NCBI GenBank assembly: GCA_963823435.1 | Contig: CAWGLN010000012.1 | Span: forward strand, 62,001 to 126,000 | DNA length: 64,000 bases | Source: CAKZML01 sp963823435 | GTDB lineage: Bacteria; Pseudomonadota; Gammaproteobacteria; Steroidobacterales; BM003 | Reading direction: 5' to 3' | Shown: positions 18,943 through 29,368 of the stretch, piece by piece | Numbering within the stretch: the stretch's first letter is position 1 | Layout of the letters: each line of letters starts with the position of its first letter | Notes under the pieces: generated by a model | The model's input: only the letters and a program-made list of their open reading frames with translations | What the model was told of the DNA's origin: nothing | The model's database searches: none | Made by a program: the position numbers and the translations under genes

Positions 18943-19360
18943 CAAGAAAATCCAGGGCTTCACCCTGGTCGAGGTCCTGGTCGCCTTGCTGGTTGTTGCC
19001 GTGGGCCTGGGAGCGGTGTTCCTGAGCCTCAACCAGCACATCTACAATGCAACCTATCTGCGCGAAAAGACGATTGCTTCCTGGGTGGCAGAGAATCGCC
19101 TGACCACGGTACGCCTGGCCGCCAACCTGCCCGGGGTTGACGAAACCACCGGCGACGCCGAAATGGCCGAGATGCGCTGGCGATGGACCCAGAAGGTATC
19201 GGAAACCGGTGTGGCCAATCTTCGCCGGATAGACATCTCCGTATCCAGTGACCTGCACCCGGAAAACAGCCTGATACAACTGAGCGGTTTCGTGGGCGCC
19301 CCGGTCCCGACCAACGATGCCGACGCCATTTGGGCAGGAGCACCCAGTGACCGGGACTAA
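18932..19360 (+). CDS. gspI: Type II secretion minor pseudopilin GspI
   Basis: Minor pseudopilin with cleavage motif G/FTLVE and the helix VLVALLVVAVGLGAVF. It is followed by the GspI hallmark ASWVAENRLTTVRL and a C-terminal domain ending near FVGAPVPTND. It starts at GTG inside the end of gspH and overlaps gspJ by 14 bp, indicating translational coupling. GspI, J and K form the tip complex of the pseudopilus. Confidence 0.9.
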   Translation: MKGSKKIQGFTLVEVLVALLVVAVGLGAVFLSLNQHIYNATYLREKTIASWVAENRLTTVRLAANLPGVDETTGDAEMAEMRWRWTQKVSETGVANLRRIDISVSSDLHPENSLIQLSGFVGAPVPTNDADAIWAGAPSDRD

Positions 19361-19958
19361 CGGCGGATTCACCCTGATTGAATTGCTGGTCGCCATGACC
19401 ATTTCCATGATTCTGGCGATCATGACCTATGGGGGGTTTCAACAGGTCCAGACTATTTCCAGGGCGGCGGCGGAGTCTGCCGATCGCCTCAGCGAGTTGC
19501 AGATGGCCATGCGCCGGTTTGAGCAGGATATTCTCCAGTCTGTGCCCCGGCCCGTACGCGACCCCGTGGGCGATAATCAGCGTCCGGCCGTCCTTGGTGA
19601 CATGTCCCAGCAATATCGACTGGAATTATCGAGAGGCGGCTGGTCCAACCCCCTGGGCCATGCCAGGTCCACCCAGGAACGGATCGCTTATTTCCTGGAT
19701 GGCAATCAACTGATCCGTCGCCATTGGCTGGTCATGGACGCCACGCTGTCTATCGTGCCGGTGGATACAGTGATACTGGAGGGGGTCAGCCAGTTCGAAA
19801 TACGTTTCATGGACGGGTCCAGAAATTGGACCTCCCAATGGCCTCCGCTTGATGCTGAAGGTCCCTCCGGCTTGCGCACCAGGCCCCTGGCGGTGGAAAT
19901 CACGCTGGACGTGGACGGGTTTGGACGGTTGGAGCGCTTGCTGGAGGTCCGGGGATGA
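19347..19958 (+). CDS. gspJ: Type II secretion minor pseudopilin GspJ
   Basis: Prepilin with leader VTGTNGG/FTLIELLVAMTISM. The GTG start at 19347 is chosen because AGGAG lies about eight bases upstream and it gives the short leader typical of GspJ. The protein has the GspJ segments MRRFEQDILQSVPRPVRD, LGHARSTQERIAYFL, LIRRHWLVMDA and LAVEITLDVDGFG. It overlaps gspK by 4 bp (ATGA). Confidence 0.88.
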   Translation: MTGTNGGFTLIELLVAMTISMILAIMTYGGFQQVQTISRAAAESADRLSELQMAMRRFEQDILQSVPRPVRDPVGDNQRPAVLGDMSQQYRLELSRGGWSNPLGHARSTQERIAYFLDGNQLIRRHWLVMDATLSIVPVDTVILEGVSQFEIRFMDGSRNWTSQWPPLDAEGPSGLRTRPLAVEITLDVDGFGRLERLLEVRG

Positions 19959-20866
19959 GGCGGCAAAAAGGTATGGCGTTGATAATCGCCCTGCTGATCG
20001 TCGCCATGGCCACCCTGGTGTCCACCACCCTGACCTTTGATTTTTCTCTGAATCAGCGGCGGGCGCAAAGTTTGCTGGCGACTCAGCAGTCCAGGCAACT
20101 GGCGCTGGGCGCGGAAGCCTGGGCCAGCGAGATTCTTCGCGACGACCTGGAAAATTCCTCTACTGATCATTTCGGCGAGGAATGGGCAATGCAGTTGCCA
20201 CCTCTGCCTGCCGAGGAATTCCTGATACAGGGCGTTCTGGAAGACATGCAGGGCAAAATCAATCTTAACAACCTGGTTAATTCCGCTGGCGAGGCGGATC
20301 CGTTGAAGATGGCCCAGTTTCAGCGCCTTCTGGCTGCCCTGGACCTGAATCCCAGCCTGGCCGGGGTCATGGTTGACTGGATAGATCCGGACACGCAAAG
20401 TAGTTTTCCGGATGGCGCGGAGGACGATTTCTACACCGGTTCGGAAGTACCCTACCGGACACCCAACACCTACATCACCACGATTACCGAACTGCAAGCG
20501 GTGCAGGGTATGACCGAGGAATCCTTCCGTACGCTGCTGCCCTATGTTGCCGCCCTGCCCCCTGGCACCCAACTCAACGTGAATACTGCTGCACCAGTGG
20601 TATTGCTTTCTTTGGGAGACGGTATTGATATAATCCAGGCTGAATCGCTGGCCGCCGAGGCAGCCGAAGAAGGCTTTCCAGATCTTCAGTCTTTCTCCTC
20701 GATCGTTGATCCCGATGTCATGCCAACCCTCGCATTGTCAAGCGATTACTTTCGCTTGACGGTAAGAGTAACTATTGGCACTTACAGCCTCACCATGTAC
20801 AGTCTTTTGCAGCGAGACAGCTCTGGCCGGGTGAGGCCCCTGATAAGAACCTTTGGCAGCATATAG
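19955..20866 (+). CDS. gspK: Type II secretion minor pseudopilin GspK
   Basis: The large minor pseudopilin (303 residues). Its leader MRRQKG/MALII lacks the usual Glu at +5, which is the normal state for GspK at the pseudopilus tip. Diagnostic segments are QGVLEDMQGKINLNNLVN, VDWIDPDTQ, DDFYTGSEVPYRTPN, ELQAVQGM and LNVNTAAPVVLLSL, the helix-hairpin-helix-like saposin region of GspK. Confidence 0.9.
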   Translation: MRRQKGMALIIALLIVAMATLVSTTLTFDFSLNQRRAQSLLATQQSRQLALGAEAWASEILRDDLENSSTDHFGEEWAMQLPPLPAEEFLIQGVLEDMQGKINLNNLVNSAGEADPLKMAQFQRLLAALDLNPSLAGVMVDWIDPDTQSSFPDGAEDDFYTGSEVPYRTPNTYITTITELQAVQGMTEESFRTLLPYVAALPPGTQLNVNTAAPVVLLSLGDGIDIIQAESLAAEAAEEGFPDLQSFSSIVDPDVMPTLALSSDYFRLTVRVTIGTYSLTMYSLLQRDSSGRVRPLIRTFGSI

Positions 20867-20869
20867 CTC

Positions 20870-22135
20870 ATGTCATCTACATTGATTATCCGTTTAGGCG
20901 CATCATCCGAGCAGGACGCCAGTTGGCTGATCGCCGGGTCAGAAGGCGAAGCGCTGGGCGAGGAGCAGCACGGACCGCTTACGGACGCGGCCAGATTCGC
21001 GGTTGACCGTAAGGTGGTCGCGCTGCTTCCAGGTATCCAAACCGTCGTAACCAGCGCCGAAATTCCGGTCAAGGGAGCCTCCAAGCAGCTACAGGTTGCC
21101 TCTTTCGCCCTGGAAGATCAGCTGGCGGAAGATATTGGCCAAATGCATTTTGCCGTGGGCGCCAGACGTGACGACGGAAGAATCCCGGTCACGGCAATTT
21201 CGCTGGATATCTTTCAAGACTGGATGGATCGCCTGCAAGAACTGGGCATTCAGGCAAACGCGATTTATAGCGAGTTACAGGGACTGCCAGACATTCCGGG
21301 CACGATCACCATCATCATCGAGCCTGAATCTGCGATGCTTCGTCTCCCCAGCGGTGAAGCGTTCACTATCGACCCGGTGATGCTGGACACGGTGCTGGCA
21401 ACAGCGAGCAAGGTCATACCAAAGACCGCCGACGGCGAAGTTGGCCCCATCCAGACACATGTAATGGTTTACCTGGACCGCTCCCTTGGCGATCAGCGCG
21501 GGCTGTGGATAGAAAAGATCCGGGCACGTTTTCCAGAGGCAGAGTTTCGCGAAATGGCCGCCGGCAGCCTGCCGCAACTTGCTGCGGGCCTGTTCCGGAA
21601 GGGCCGGGTCAACCTGCTGCAGGGCCCTTTCGCACCAAAGTCAAACTGGCAACGCGCCATAAAACCCTGGCGCCTGCCTGCGACGTTGGCTGCATCCCTG
21701 CTGGTTGTAATGTGCCTCGTGCAGGCAGCAACCTTGTGGCGTCTTTCCGGCGTTGAAGCACAACTTGATGCCGCACTCGATGTTTCTCTCAGGCAGGTTT
21801 TTCCCGGCAGCCCTCGTATTAATGACCCACGCCGTGAGTTAGAAATGCTTCAGCAAAGCTTGCGTGGACAATCTTCCGGAAGCTCCAGCCAGTTTCTGGA
21901 TACGGTGGTGGCACTGGGTACGATCCTGCCCGCTCTGAAGGACACCCGGGTGGAAACGGCAAGTTATCAAAACCAGGTGCTGGATCTGCGTTTAAGGGTG
22001 CCAGACGTGACCACCCTGGACCAATTGCAGAAGCGCATGGAGGACAGCGGGCATTTCCAGGTCACCATTCAGTCCGCCAATCCGCGCTCAGACGGTGTGG
22101 AAGGCCGCATAAAAATTGCAGGGAGCGGATCATGA
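20870..22135 (+). CDS. gspL: Type II secretion protein GspL
   Basis: Bitopic inner-membrane assembly protein of 421 residues. The cytoplasmic actin-like N-terminal domain (residues about 1-260) docks the GspE ATPase. A single membrane helix near residues 265-285 (LAASLLVVMCLVQAATLW) leads to a periplasmic ferredoxin-like domain that pairs with GspM. It follows gspK after four bases and overlaps gspM by 4 bp (ATGA). Sequence conservation is low in this family, so the assignment rests on order, topology and length. Confidence 0.87.
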   Translation: MSSTLIIRLGASSEQDASWLIAGSEGEALGEEQHGPLTDAARFAVDRKVVALLPGIQTVVTSAEIPVKGASKQLQVASFALEDQLAEDIGQMHFAVGARRDDGRIPVTAISLDIFQDWMDRLQELGIQANAIYSELQGLPDIPGTITIIIEPESAMLRLPSGEAFTIDPVMLDTVLATASKVIPKTADGEVGPIQTHVMVYLDRSLGDQRGLWIEKIRARFPEAEFREMAAGSLPQLAAGLFRKGRVNLLQGPFAPKSNWQRAIKPWRLPATLAASLLVVMCLVQAATLWRLSGVEAQLDAALDVSLRQVFPGSPRINDPRRELEMLQQSLRGQSSGSSSQFLDTVVALGTILPALKDTRVETASYQNQVLDLRLRVPDVTTLDQLQKRMEDSGHFQVTIQSANPRSDGVEGRIKIAGSGS

Positions 22136-22617
22136 ACGCCTGGTGGAATTCCCTGCAAGCCAGAGAGCGATCCGTGATAATCGGCGGCTCGATAATGCTG
22201 ATCACATTCCTGGTCTTCTGGCTGGGCCTTCGCCCCCTGTTTATGCATGCGCAATCAGCGCGCGAACGGGTCGAGGAAAAGTCCCTCTTGCTGGCCGATC
22301 TTCGGGCCACTGCTGCCGAGATGGGAAGTCGCCCTACTTTTGGTCCAAAAATGCCGGCAGGCAACGAATCCCTGGTCGTGATCGTTGACCGCAGCACACG
22401 CGAGACCGGGCTGGCCGGCGCCCTGAAGCGAAACCAGCCGGCAGGCGATAGCGGAATCAGGGTGCGACTTGAAAATGCCTCTTTCAACCAGGTCATGGGT
22501 TGGCTTGGATTGCTCCACAGCAATTACGGTATAGAAATCGAAAGCGCAGCCTTCGAAACCACTGATCAACCTGGCCAGGTGCAAGCCAGCCTGACCTTGC
22601 AGCGGGGCCAGCCGTGA
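22132..22617 (+). CDS. gspM: Type II secretion protein GspM
   Basis: A 161-residue bitopic protein with an N-terminal membrane helix (SVIIGGSIMLITFLVFWLGL) preceded by WWNSLQARER, which is characteristic of GspM. A short coiled coil follows, then a periplasmic ferredoxin-like domain (FNQVMGWLGLLHSNYGIEIE). It partners GspL and is coupled by 4 bp overlaps to both gspL and gspN. Confidence 0.88.
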   Translation: MNAWWNSLQARERSVIIGGSIMLITFLVFWLGLRPLFMHAQSARERVEEKSLLLADLRATAAEMGSRPTFGPKMPAGNESLVVIVDRSTRETGLAGALKRNQPAGDSGIRVRLENASFNQVMGWLGLLHSNYGIEIESAAFETTDQPGQVQASLTLQRGQP

Positions 22618-23354
22618 GCCTCAGACGACTGCTCATCCTGAGCATTGCAAGCTTTGTTATAGGGCTTTTCGCCAGCGCACCGGCACGCCTGATTAGTTAC
22701 GCGTTACCCGCGAACGTGTCACTGGAAGGTGTGTCCGGTACCGTATGGAACGGGTCGGCCAGGCAGTTGGTGGTAAATAACATCGCAGCTGGAAAACTGG
22801 ACTGGTCTGTATTTCTGTCTGGTCTGTTGCGTGCTCGCCTGGAACTGGGCCTTGATGCCCAGTTACCTGATGGCGCCCTGAGCGGGAAGGTCGCCCTGGG
22901 ATTTGGCGGATTTGCGCAGCTAAATGATGTCAAGGGCAGTCTACCCCTGGCCTACCTGGCCACGAACTTTCCAACCGGCATGCTCGGCGGCAGGGTGAGT
23001 CTGATGATTGAGCGGGCGGAATTGCAGGACGGATGGCCCACCCGGATCAAGGGCGTGGTCGCGCTGGGAAACCTCGTTCAGAACATATCTGCGCCTATGG
23101 CGCTGGGGACTTTCAGCGCGAGTTTTGATGGTAACAGGATGGACGACGGCGCCATCAGGGGGCTGATAGAAACCCGTTCTGGCCCCCTGCAAGTGGAGGG
23201 CGAACTGAGATTGGCGGGCAATCGCAGCTATGTGCTGGAGTCGGCCGTGGGGGCGACACCTGACACACCGGCAGACCTGAAATCGATGCTGCCCATGGTT
23301 GGTGAACAGTTGCCCGATGGACGTTACAGGCTACATCACACCGGTACGTTCTAA
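22614..23354 (+). CDS. gspN: Type II secretion protein GspN
   Basis: A 246-residue inner-membrane-anchored periplasmic protein, with an N-terminal helix LILSIASFVIGLFASAPA followed by ARLISYALPANVSLEGVSGT and VWNGSARQL, the GspN start signature. It is an accessory T2SS component present only in some systems and is the last gene of the cluster. It is convergent with the helicase-nuclease gene, with only a 4 bp gap. Confidence 0.88.
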   Translation: MSLRRLLILSIASFVIGLFASAPARLISYALPANVSLEGVSGTVWNGSARQLVVNNIAAGKLDWSVFLSGLLRARLELGLDAQLPDGALSGKVALGFGGFAQLNDVKGSLPLAYLATNFPTGMLGGRVSLMIERAELQDGWPTRIKGVVALGNLVQNISAPMALGTFSASFDGNRMDDGAIRGLIETRSGPLQVEGELRLAGNRSYVLESAVGATPDTPADLKSMLPMVGEQLPDGRYRLHHTGTF

Positions 23355-23358
23355 CCGA

Positions 23359-26300
23359 CTAGTGCTCGCACCAGGCCCTCATCAACGGGAAATACAATGC
23401 GGCCTTCACCGGCACGCCAGGCCGCCAGTGCCCGGCCAGTCGCACATAGCGTTCCAGTTGTCCCGCATAGCGTTGCTTTTCACTGTCCAGAAACGCCTGC
23501 AGACCTGATCCCTCGTGGCGACTGCTCTTGTAGTCCACTATCCACAAGGTACCGTCAGCGGCGACAAATACCCGGTCCATGACCAGGTTCACCGGGAAGC
23601 CATCGCTCACGCCGGTCAGGGCAAGTTCGGTCCATGATTCCTTGTGATCACCGAACAGGATCCAGCGCCCCTTGCTGTCATTCAAGGTCCCCAGCACGGC
23701 GTCTATCGCCCTGGCGCCCGCTACAGGCAAGTGATACTCAGGCATCCCCAGGTATCTCAACGCCGCTTGAATTGCAGGCATTTCTTCTCGCACCCTGTGC
23801 GGGGTCCAGGCGTCTTCGCCATCCTCGGCCATGCGCTGCAACCACCGATGAATTACGGTACCCGTAAGGCGAATAGACTCTGACGCCCAGTCGTATTCCA
23901 GTCCCGGCTCGTCAGTTCGGGTTGCGGCAACGGATGCGGGTAACCGGTAATCTGGCTGCCTTGGCTCAGGTGCTTTCCACTGACTCACAAGGCGTCTTAG
24001 TGGCCTGTTCTGACGCACAGTCTCCTCACCTTTCGCAGATGCCTCGAGACTCTCGAATTTCGCCTCGGCATAACACCATAACAGTGACAACAAACTGCCG
24101 GGCTCCGCTTTCATGCTGCCGTCTTTAAGCGCCTTTGCATGCCCCAGCAAATACAGCTTTTCCCTGGCCCGGGTCGTCGCCACATACAGCAGTCTGCGCA
24201 GTTCCTGCTGGTCACGGTGACGCTCCATTCTCCCCAGATAGGCATGCAGGGGATCCTGGTCGTCACCTTTTGGCGCCAGCGGGGCCAGCAGCAAATCATT
24301 CCTGTCACCGTGACGAATCACCTCCTGCCAACGTAACAAGGCCGACTCGGCACCGGCTCCCACCCGGCCGAGGCCGGGTAGAATTACCGTGTCAAACTCC
24401 AGCCCCTTGGCCTTGTGTACGGTCATGACCTGAACACGGCAGTCTGCCGCCGACAGGCCGGCGGCCCGTTGTTCCTTGAGCACGGCATCCAGGATGTTCA
24501 AATCCTCCAGGTCGCCACCCTCCTCGGCCTGCTCCAACAGAGACAGGAAAGACTCCGCATCCTCCAGGTCACCCGGACCGGCCAGTGCTGCCGGTGCACC
24601 CAGGGCCAGCCACGCGCCTTGCACCGACTGCCTGAGATTTTGCCTTCCCCGCCGGGTCATCGCCGTGTTCAAGATCGGGGCGCAGCGAGCCAGTCGTCGC
24701 AACCCATCCTCGGACACACCCGGGAACTCTTCTTCGACCAGTACACTGGCTATGCTCCCTTCGCCTGCCTGCTCGGCCAGGCACAGCAAATCCGCCTCGT
24801 GCAGCCCGCAATACGGGGCATGCAACACGCTCAGCCAGGCCGTGCGATCAGCAGGGTGCAGCAGGGCCCGGGTCAGGGCCAACAGGTCCAGCACGACAGG
24901 GCGATCTGCCAGACTTTCGATGTCCACGGCGCGGTAATCGATACCGGCTTGTCTATATGCCTCGAGTATTGCCTTCAGATGGGGACGTGCCCTGACCAGA
25001 ACGGCGATTTTTCCATCAGCGCTCTGGGACAAGGCCTGCCGCGTCAGCGTCACTACCGTGGCGGCCTCGCCCTCATCGTTTCTGCCGAGAAATCCATGTA
25101 ATTCGACCGCCGGCGCAATGCCCCCACAGCGGGTTGCCTGGCAGGGGCTATAGCAAATAGCCTCCATGCTCAGATCCTCCTCCTGCGGAAACACGTCAGG
25201 AAACACCTGATTTACCCAGTCCACAATCCCGGGGCGGCTACGGAAATTCGCTTCCAGGGTCAACGACCGAAGCTTCAACGCACCAATACCTTGAGCCCGG
25301 GCGTCCAGGTAGTAACCCACCCTGGCTTCACGGAAACGATAAATTGCCTGCATGGGATCACCCACGCAAAACAGGGTGCGCCCGTCACCGGGAGTCCAGC
25401 CGGCCACCAATTGCCGCAGTAATTGATACTGGCCATTCGAGGTGTCCTGGAACTCGTCGACCAGGATGTGCTGCAGGCGATGGTCGAGGTACAACGCCAG
25501 GTCAGTGGGCGCCTGTTCCTTGCCCAGCGAACGCACCGCGGCCATGGAGACCGCTGCATAGTCTGTCTGGTCCCGCTCACCAAACAGCACATCCAACTCA
25601 GCCACGGCCAGCTGAAGCACCACCATCAGGGCTTCCAGCACCTGCCACTGGCCATCGGTATAGTGTGAGGGTGGCAATTTCCGCAACGAGTCCAGCACTC
25701 CCTCAGCCCCGTCCATTTCACGCAAGGTATCCAGCAGGTCCGTCATCCTGCCCTTGAGGCCCTTCTCGGTAGCCGGGAAACCCATACGGGCGTCGACGGC
25801 TTTTCGAACGGTCCCGCCACCGGTCAGCAGCAAATCCGCTGCCGCCTTCCAGGCGTCCACCTCGCCGGCCCTGGGCAAGGGCGGGGCGCCCAGGCCGGCA
25901 AGAAGATGTACGCTCTTTGCTGTTTCCGGCGCAAATTTCGCCGCCTCAACCGCTACCGAAATCAGTTCCTGCAACAAGTAATGCGGAATCACCCTGGCCG
26001 CGTCCTCAAGGCTTTCATCTATCACTCGGGCTATGGAACTCTCCAGAAACTCGCGACGAACATCCTCCGTTTCGTAATTCAGGTAGCGCAACCAATGGTC
26101 GCGACGAGCCAGCATCCCCGAGAGCAATTCCACCAGCCTGGCCAGGTTGTTATCCAGGTGTGCCACCAGGACCTCGATACTCTTGCCACCCAGGTTCTCA
26201 GCCCCAAGGTTTTCAAGGACCCTCTCCGCTGCCAGTTCAAACAGCTCTTTCGGTCGCTCGCTGATCCCCGCCGAAACCGGAAAAGCCGCGGGCATGGAGA

Positions 26301-26703
26301 TACGTCTCGCCAGTACAGAATTGAACGAATCAATAGTCATGATCGACATTCGACCGGGACGGCTTCCCAGGTTCCAACCCTGGCTTGCATCCCGCTCCAG
26401 TACCTGCCTTGCCAAAGACCAGGTCAGCTGCCTGTGGGGCTCGTCGGGCGCCTTTTGCTTGGCCATTGCCAGGCTCTGCATGACCCTGTCCCGCATTTCA
26501 CCAGCCGCCTTGCGGGTAAAGGTGATCGCCATCACCTGTTCGGGTGATTGAACATGTGCCAACAGCTTGAGGTAGCGCTGGATGAGCAGTTCCGTCTTAC
26601 CTGAGCCCGCCGGTGCCTGGACGATGAAAGACTCCGCGATATCCAGTGCCTGCTCGCGGGCATCGGCATCAATCCGATTCCGGTTTTCCTGGCTATTGTT
26701 CAT
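23359..26703 (-). CDS. AddA/RecB-like UvrD-family helicase-nuclease
   Basis: A 1114-residue superfamily 1A helicase. Motifs in order: Walker A APAGSGKTELLIQRYLKLL (residue about 33), MAITFTRKAAGEMRDRV, motif II LVDEFQDTS, GDPMQAIYRFREA, motif IV EANFRSRPGIVDWV, motif V VMTVHKAKGLEFDTVILPG and motif VI RRLLYVATTRAREKLYLLG. A C-terminal RecB-type nuclease has MDRVF, LWIVDYKSS and YAGQLERYV (residues about 1030-1090). It overlaps the addB-like gene by 11 bp. The pair probably processes double-strand ends like AddAB/RecBCD; known annotations are UvrD-helicase domain protein or AddA-like. It has no frame break. Confidence 0.87.
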   Translation of the reverse strand: MNNSQENRNRIDADAREQALDIAESFIVQAPAGSGKTELLIQRYLKLLAHVQSPEQVMAITFTRKAAGEMRDRVMQSLAMAKQKAPDEPHRQLTWSLARQVLERDASQGWNLGSRPGRMSIMTIDSFNSVLARRISMPAAFPVSAGISERPKELFELAAERVLENLGAENLGGKSIEVLVAHLDNNLARLVELLSGMLARRDHWLRYLNYETEDVRREFLESSIARVIDESLEDAARVIPHYLLQELISVAVEAAKFAPETAKSVHLLAGLGAPPLPRAGEVDAWKAAADLLLTGGGTVRKAVDARMGFPATEKGLKGRMTDLLDTLREMDGAEGVLDSLRKLPPSHYTDGQWQVLEALMVVLQLAVAELDVLFGERDQTDYAAVSMAAVRSLGKEQAPTDLALYLDHRLQHILVDEFQDTSNGQYQLLRQLVAGWTPGDGRTLFCVGDPMQAIYRFREARVGYYLDARAQGIGALKLRSLTLEANFRSRPGIVDWVNQVFPDVFPQEEDLSMEAICYSPCQATRCGGIAPAVELHGFLGRNDEGEAATVVTLTRQALSQSADGKIAVLVRARPHLKAILEAYRQAGIDYRAVDIESLADRPVVLDLLALTRALLHPADRTAWLSVLHAPYCGLHEADLLCLAEQAGEGSIASVLVEEEFPGVSEDGLRRLARCAPILNTAMTRRGRQNLRQSVQGAWLALGAPAALAGPGDLEDAESFLSLLEQAEEGGDLEDLNILDAVLKEQRAAGLSAADCRVQVMTVHKAKGLEFDTVILPGLGRVGAGAESALLRWQEVIRHGDRNDLLLAPLAPKGDDQDPLHAYLGRMERHRDQQELRRLLYVATTRAREKLYLLGHAKALKDGSMKAEPGSLLSLLWCYAEAKFESLEASAKGEETVRQNRPLRRLVSQWKAPEPRQPDYRLPASVAATRTDEPGLEYDWASESIRLTGTVIHRWLQRMAEDGEDAWTPHRVREEMPAIQAALRYLGMPEYHLPVAGARAIDAVLGTLNDSKGRWILFGDHKESWTELALTGVSDGFPVNLVMDRVFVAADGTLWIVDYKSSRHEGSGLQAFLDSEKQRYAGQLERYVRLAGHWRPGVPVKAALYFPLMRAWCEH

Positions 26704-29355
26704 GCAAAGCCGCCCGCCCTCGTTCGTTCACGCGACACAGGGTACCCAGGTGGCAGTAATCACAAACCTTGCCGTTCTCAGCTGGATCGACCTGGATCTC
26801 GCCACGCCTGAATTGTTCTGCCAGACGGACGTACTGGCCTCGCCAGCCAGACAAGAGCTCATCCCAGGTCTGGAACCCGTTGTCCTTGCCCCAGTCCAGA
26901 CGCTTGCACTGCTTCTTATCGGTTTGCATCATGTCATCGTCGGCGAGGATGCCGGTGAACATCACGTTACCGGCACTGAGGGTGACGAACAGGGCTGCAT
27001 GCCCCCGCTCCCCACGGGCCACCAGGTAAATCGGCATTTGCACCGAGGAAGGTCGAAGCCGAAACCAATCCGACGGATTGGCCTGACCCGTCTTGTAATC
27101 CAGGATCAGCTGGCGGCCATCCGCAAGCACATCCACCCTGTCAGGCCGGATGCTCAGCATCAGCCCGCCGAGATCTTCAATCGTTCCCCGCTCGCGCTCT
27201 TTAACTGTGAACGGCGGCCGGGCCCTCTCAAGCTCCATTAATTCCGCAATCAGGCTTGAGACTCGCCGGCGCTCCATCTCCACCATCCGCCCCCGGCTTG
27301 GCCCGGAAGCGTTTACCGGTGTCCCCAGAAAGGCCTTCTCGACCTCTTCTTCCACCAGGGCTCCCAGCGCCTCACGCTCGAGAGAACACAGCCTCTCGTG
27401 CGACCTGAGGCGCTCCCAGATCGTCGTCATGGCCCGGTGCACACGAATGCCGCGCTCACGTGCTTCTATACCCGGACCCGGTGATTCCAAGGCGTCCGCC
27501 TTGAGTCGGTGCTGGGCGAAGGCACGAAACGAACAGTTGGACTGGTGCTCCAGGACCTGGGTGCCACCGGATACCCGTGAACCCGCAGGAATAAGCGGCA
27601 ATGCAACCAACGGGCGGGATTCCAGCTCACCGCTCCGCTGTATGACCTGGCAATAATATTCGTGATCGGCCAGTTCCGGTCGGGCAGACTCCAGACCACC
27701 TAATAGTGCACTGGGACGCAGTGGACGCTCATCCTGGTGGCCGCCCAGCTGAATACACATTGCTCAGCCAGCCTCTCCAGGCGCTCAAACGTCGCCACCG
27801 CAGCGTCATACTGCACGTCCGGGCCGGCGCCAGGCACCCTCGCCAGGACCTGAGCCGCGATGGGCAGGAAAGGTGACGGGTGGCTGTTTTGAGGCCAGGC
27901 TTCGTCATGCCAGCCCAGCATCCACGCGCCATCGAAATGCAATCCCTGGGCCTCCCGTGGGTCCATGATCTGTACCGGCAAATCTCCTGCCTCCGCCTGG
28001 AACACTTTTTCCCGTGCAAGTTTCTTCAACCAGGCCAATGCAGTTCCGAATCCAGTGACTCGCTAACCTGATCCAGTCGCGAAAAATCACCCAGCAGGCT
28101 CTTCCAGGCCTCCAGCACCTGGTATTCCACACTGTTCAAGGAGCGGAATCCCGGCCACGCTGCCTGGCTCAGCCATCCGTTAAACCGCTCGGCCCAGACA
28201 CTTGGCAGAGCGCGGGCACGCTCAGTCCGGGCCAATTCAGCGAGCGGCCCCAGGGTGTTCTCTATCCCCGGGTCTGGCTCCTTGCTCTCACGGTTGTACA
28301 AAACAGCGCTGGAAAGCTCCACGTCGCGCCACCCCCGGGAGCGCAAGACAGTCTCCAGCCCGGCCCGTTTCCAAACGGACTCGGGTCCGGGGCAAGGTAC
28401 TGCGCTCTCAACACCCTGCTTACGGTCCCAAGACCGGTTTCCCCACACACCCAGTCCAGCAACGCCAGTGCCTGACTGATCATGGGTTGCTGCGCCAGCG
28501 AGTGTCCCAGGGAAATATGAAACGGCAGGGTCGTGTCGTCCGCCCGGGGTAACATGGATTTCGGCGACAATACTTCGGTAAACGTTCTCGCCACCCGGTC
28601 ATCGCTGTCAGCCAGGTCCGGGACTATGACCGCCAGGCGCTGACCCGGGGCTGACAGCAAGCGCTGCTTCACCCAGCGCGCAGACTGCTCGATCTCATCC
28701 TCCGGACTTGCCGCCCGGACTTTGATAACCCGACCACGTGGCCGCTCCGTACCTAGCAGATTGACCTGCCAGCCCGCCGAGGTCATTGCCTCAAGCAGGC
28801 GGCGGTGAGCCGTACATATATCCCCGGTGTGCACCAGGTTTATCGGCTCCGGGTGAGCTGCCCGGCCTCAAGATACTCGCCAATAACCCTGGGCAGGTGC
28901 GATGGATCAACCCACCCTTTCTCAGCCAGCCTGGCCGCATACCGCCTGGCCCAGGTCGAGAAGGCCTCGACGTTGTCATTGAGGGCCGCATCGGGGCGTG
29001 GAATGTCAATCAAATACTCCGCGGCGGCGCGGTAGGCCCGCATGACTTCTGCAACCATAGAGGAAGCCGGGACGTGGTCCGCCAGCAAACCGGATTCGGC
29101 CAGGACCCTTTCCCAAACCACCCGGGTCTGCTCAGTATTCAACACCAGACCGCGATCCTGGCCGTCAGACCACCTGGCCTGCTCTTCCAGCCTAACCAGC
29201 CAGGCCTGCCAGGGCAGCAGACGCGGCGTGGCCCAAACTCGGGCCCCGCTCCGAATCTGTTCCCGGTTATAGCCGGAGGCCAGTTCCCTGGCCAGGCGTT
29301 TGGTCGGGGTGACTACGAGCTCCGAGCGGTAGAGATGTTCAAATATTTTGTTCAT
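26693..29355 (-). CDS. AddB-like PD-(D/E)XK nuclease repair protein, four frameshifts
   Basis: Five frames join into one protein of about 890 residues. It starts MNKIFEHLYRSELVVTPTKR, passes through LPWQAWLVRLEEQARW and DPREAQGLHFDGAWMLGWHD, and ends with a nuclease domain (SIRPDRVDVLADG, LILDYKTGQ, VQMPIYLVA). A Cys cluster follows (KQCKRLDW and VCDYCHLGTLC), consistent with an AddB-type 4Fe-4S site. It is the usual partner of the adjacent AddA-like helicase. The breaks, near 28861, 28384, 28041 and 27733, are each restored by adding one G to a G-run of the coding strand. This is opposite in sign to all other breaks in the window. Confidence 0.78.
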
Positions 29356-29368
29356 TTTACAATAAGTT

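Noticed and set aside
24415..25101. 228-residue plus-strand ORF inside the helicase gene
   Set aside because: Antisense shadow of an intact 1114-residue SF1 helicase; low-complexity Gln/Arg-rich translation.
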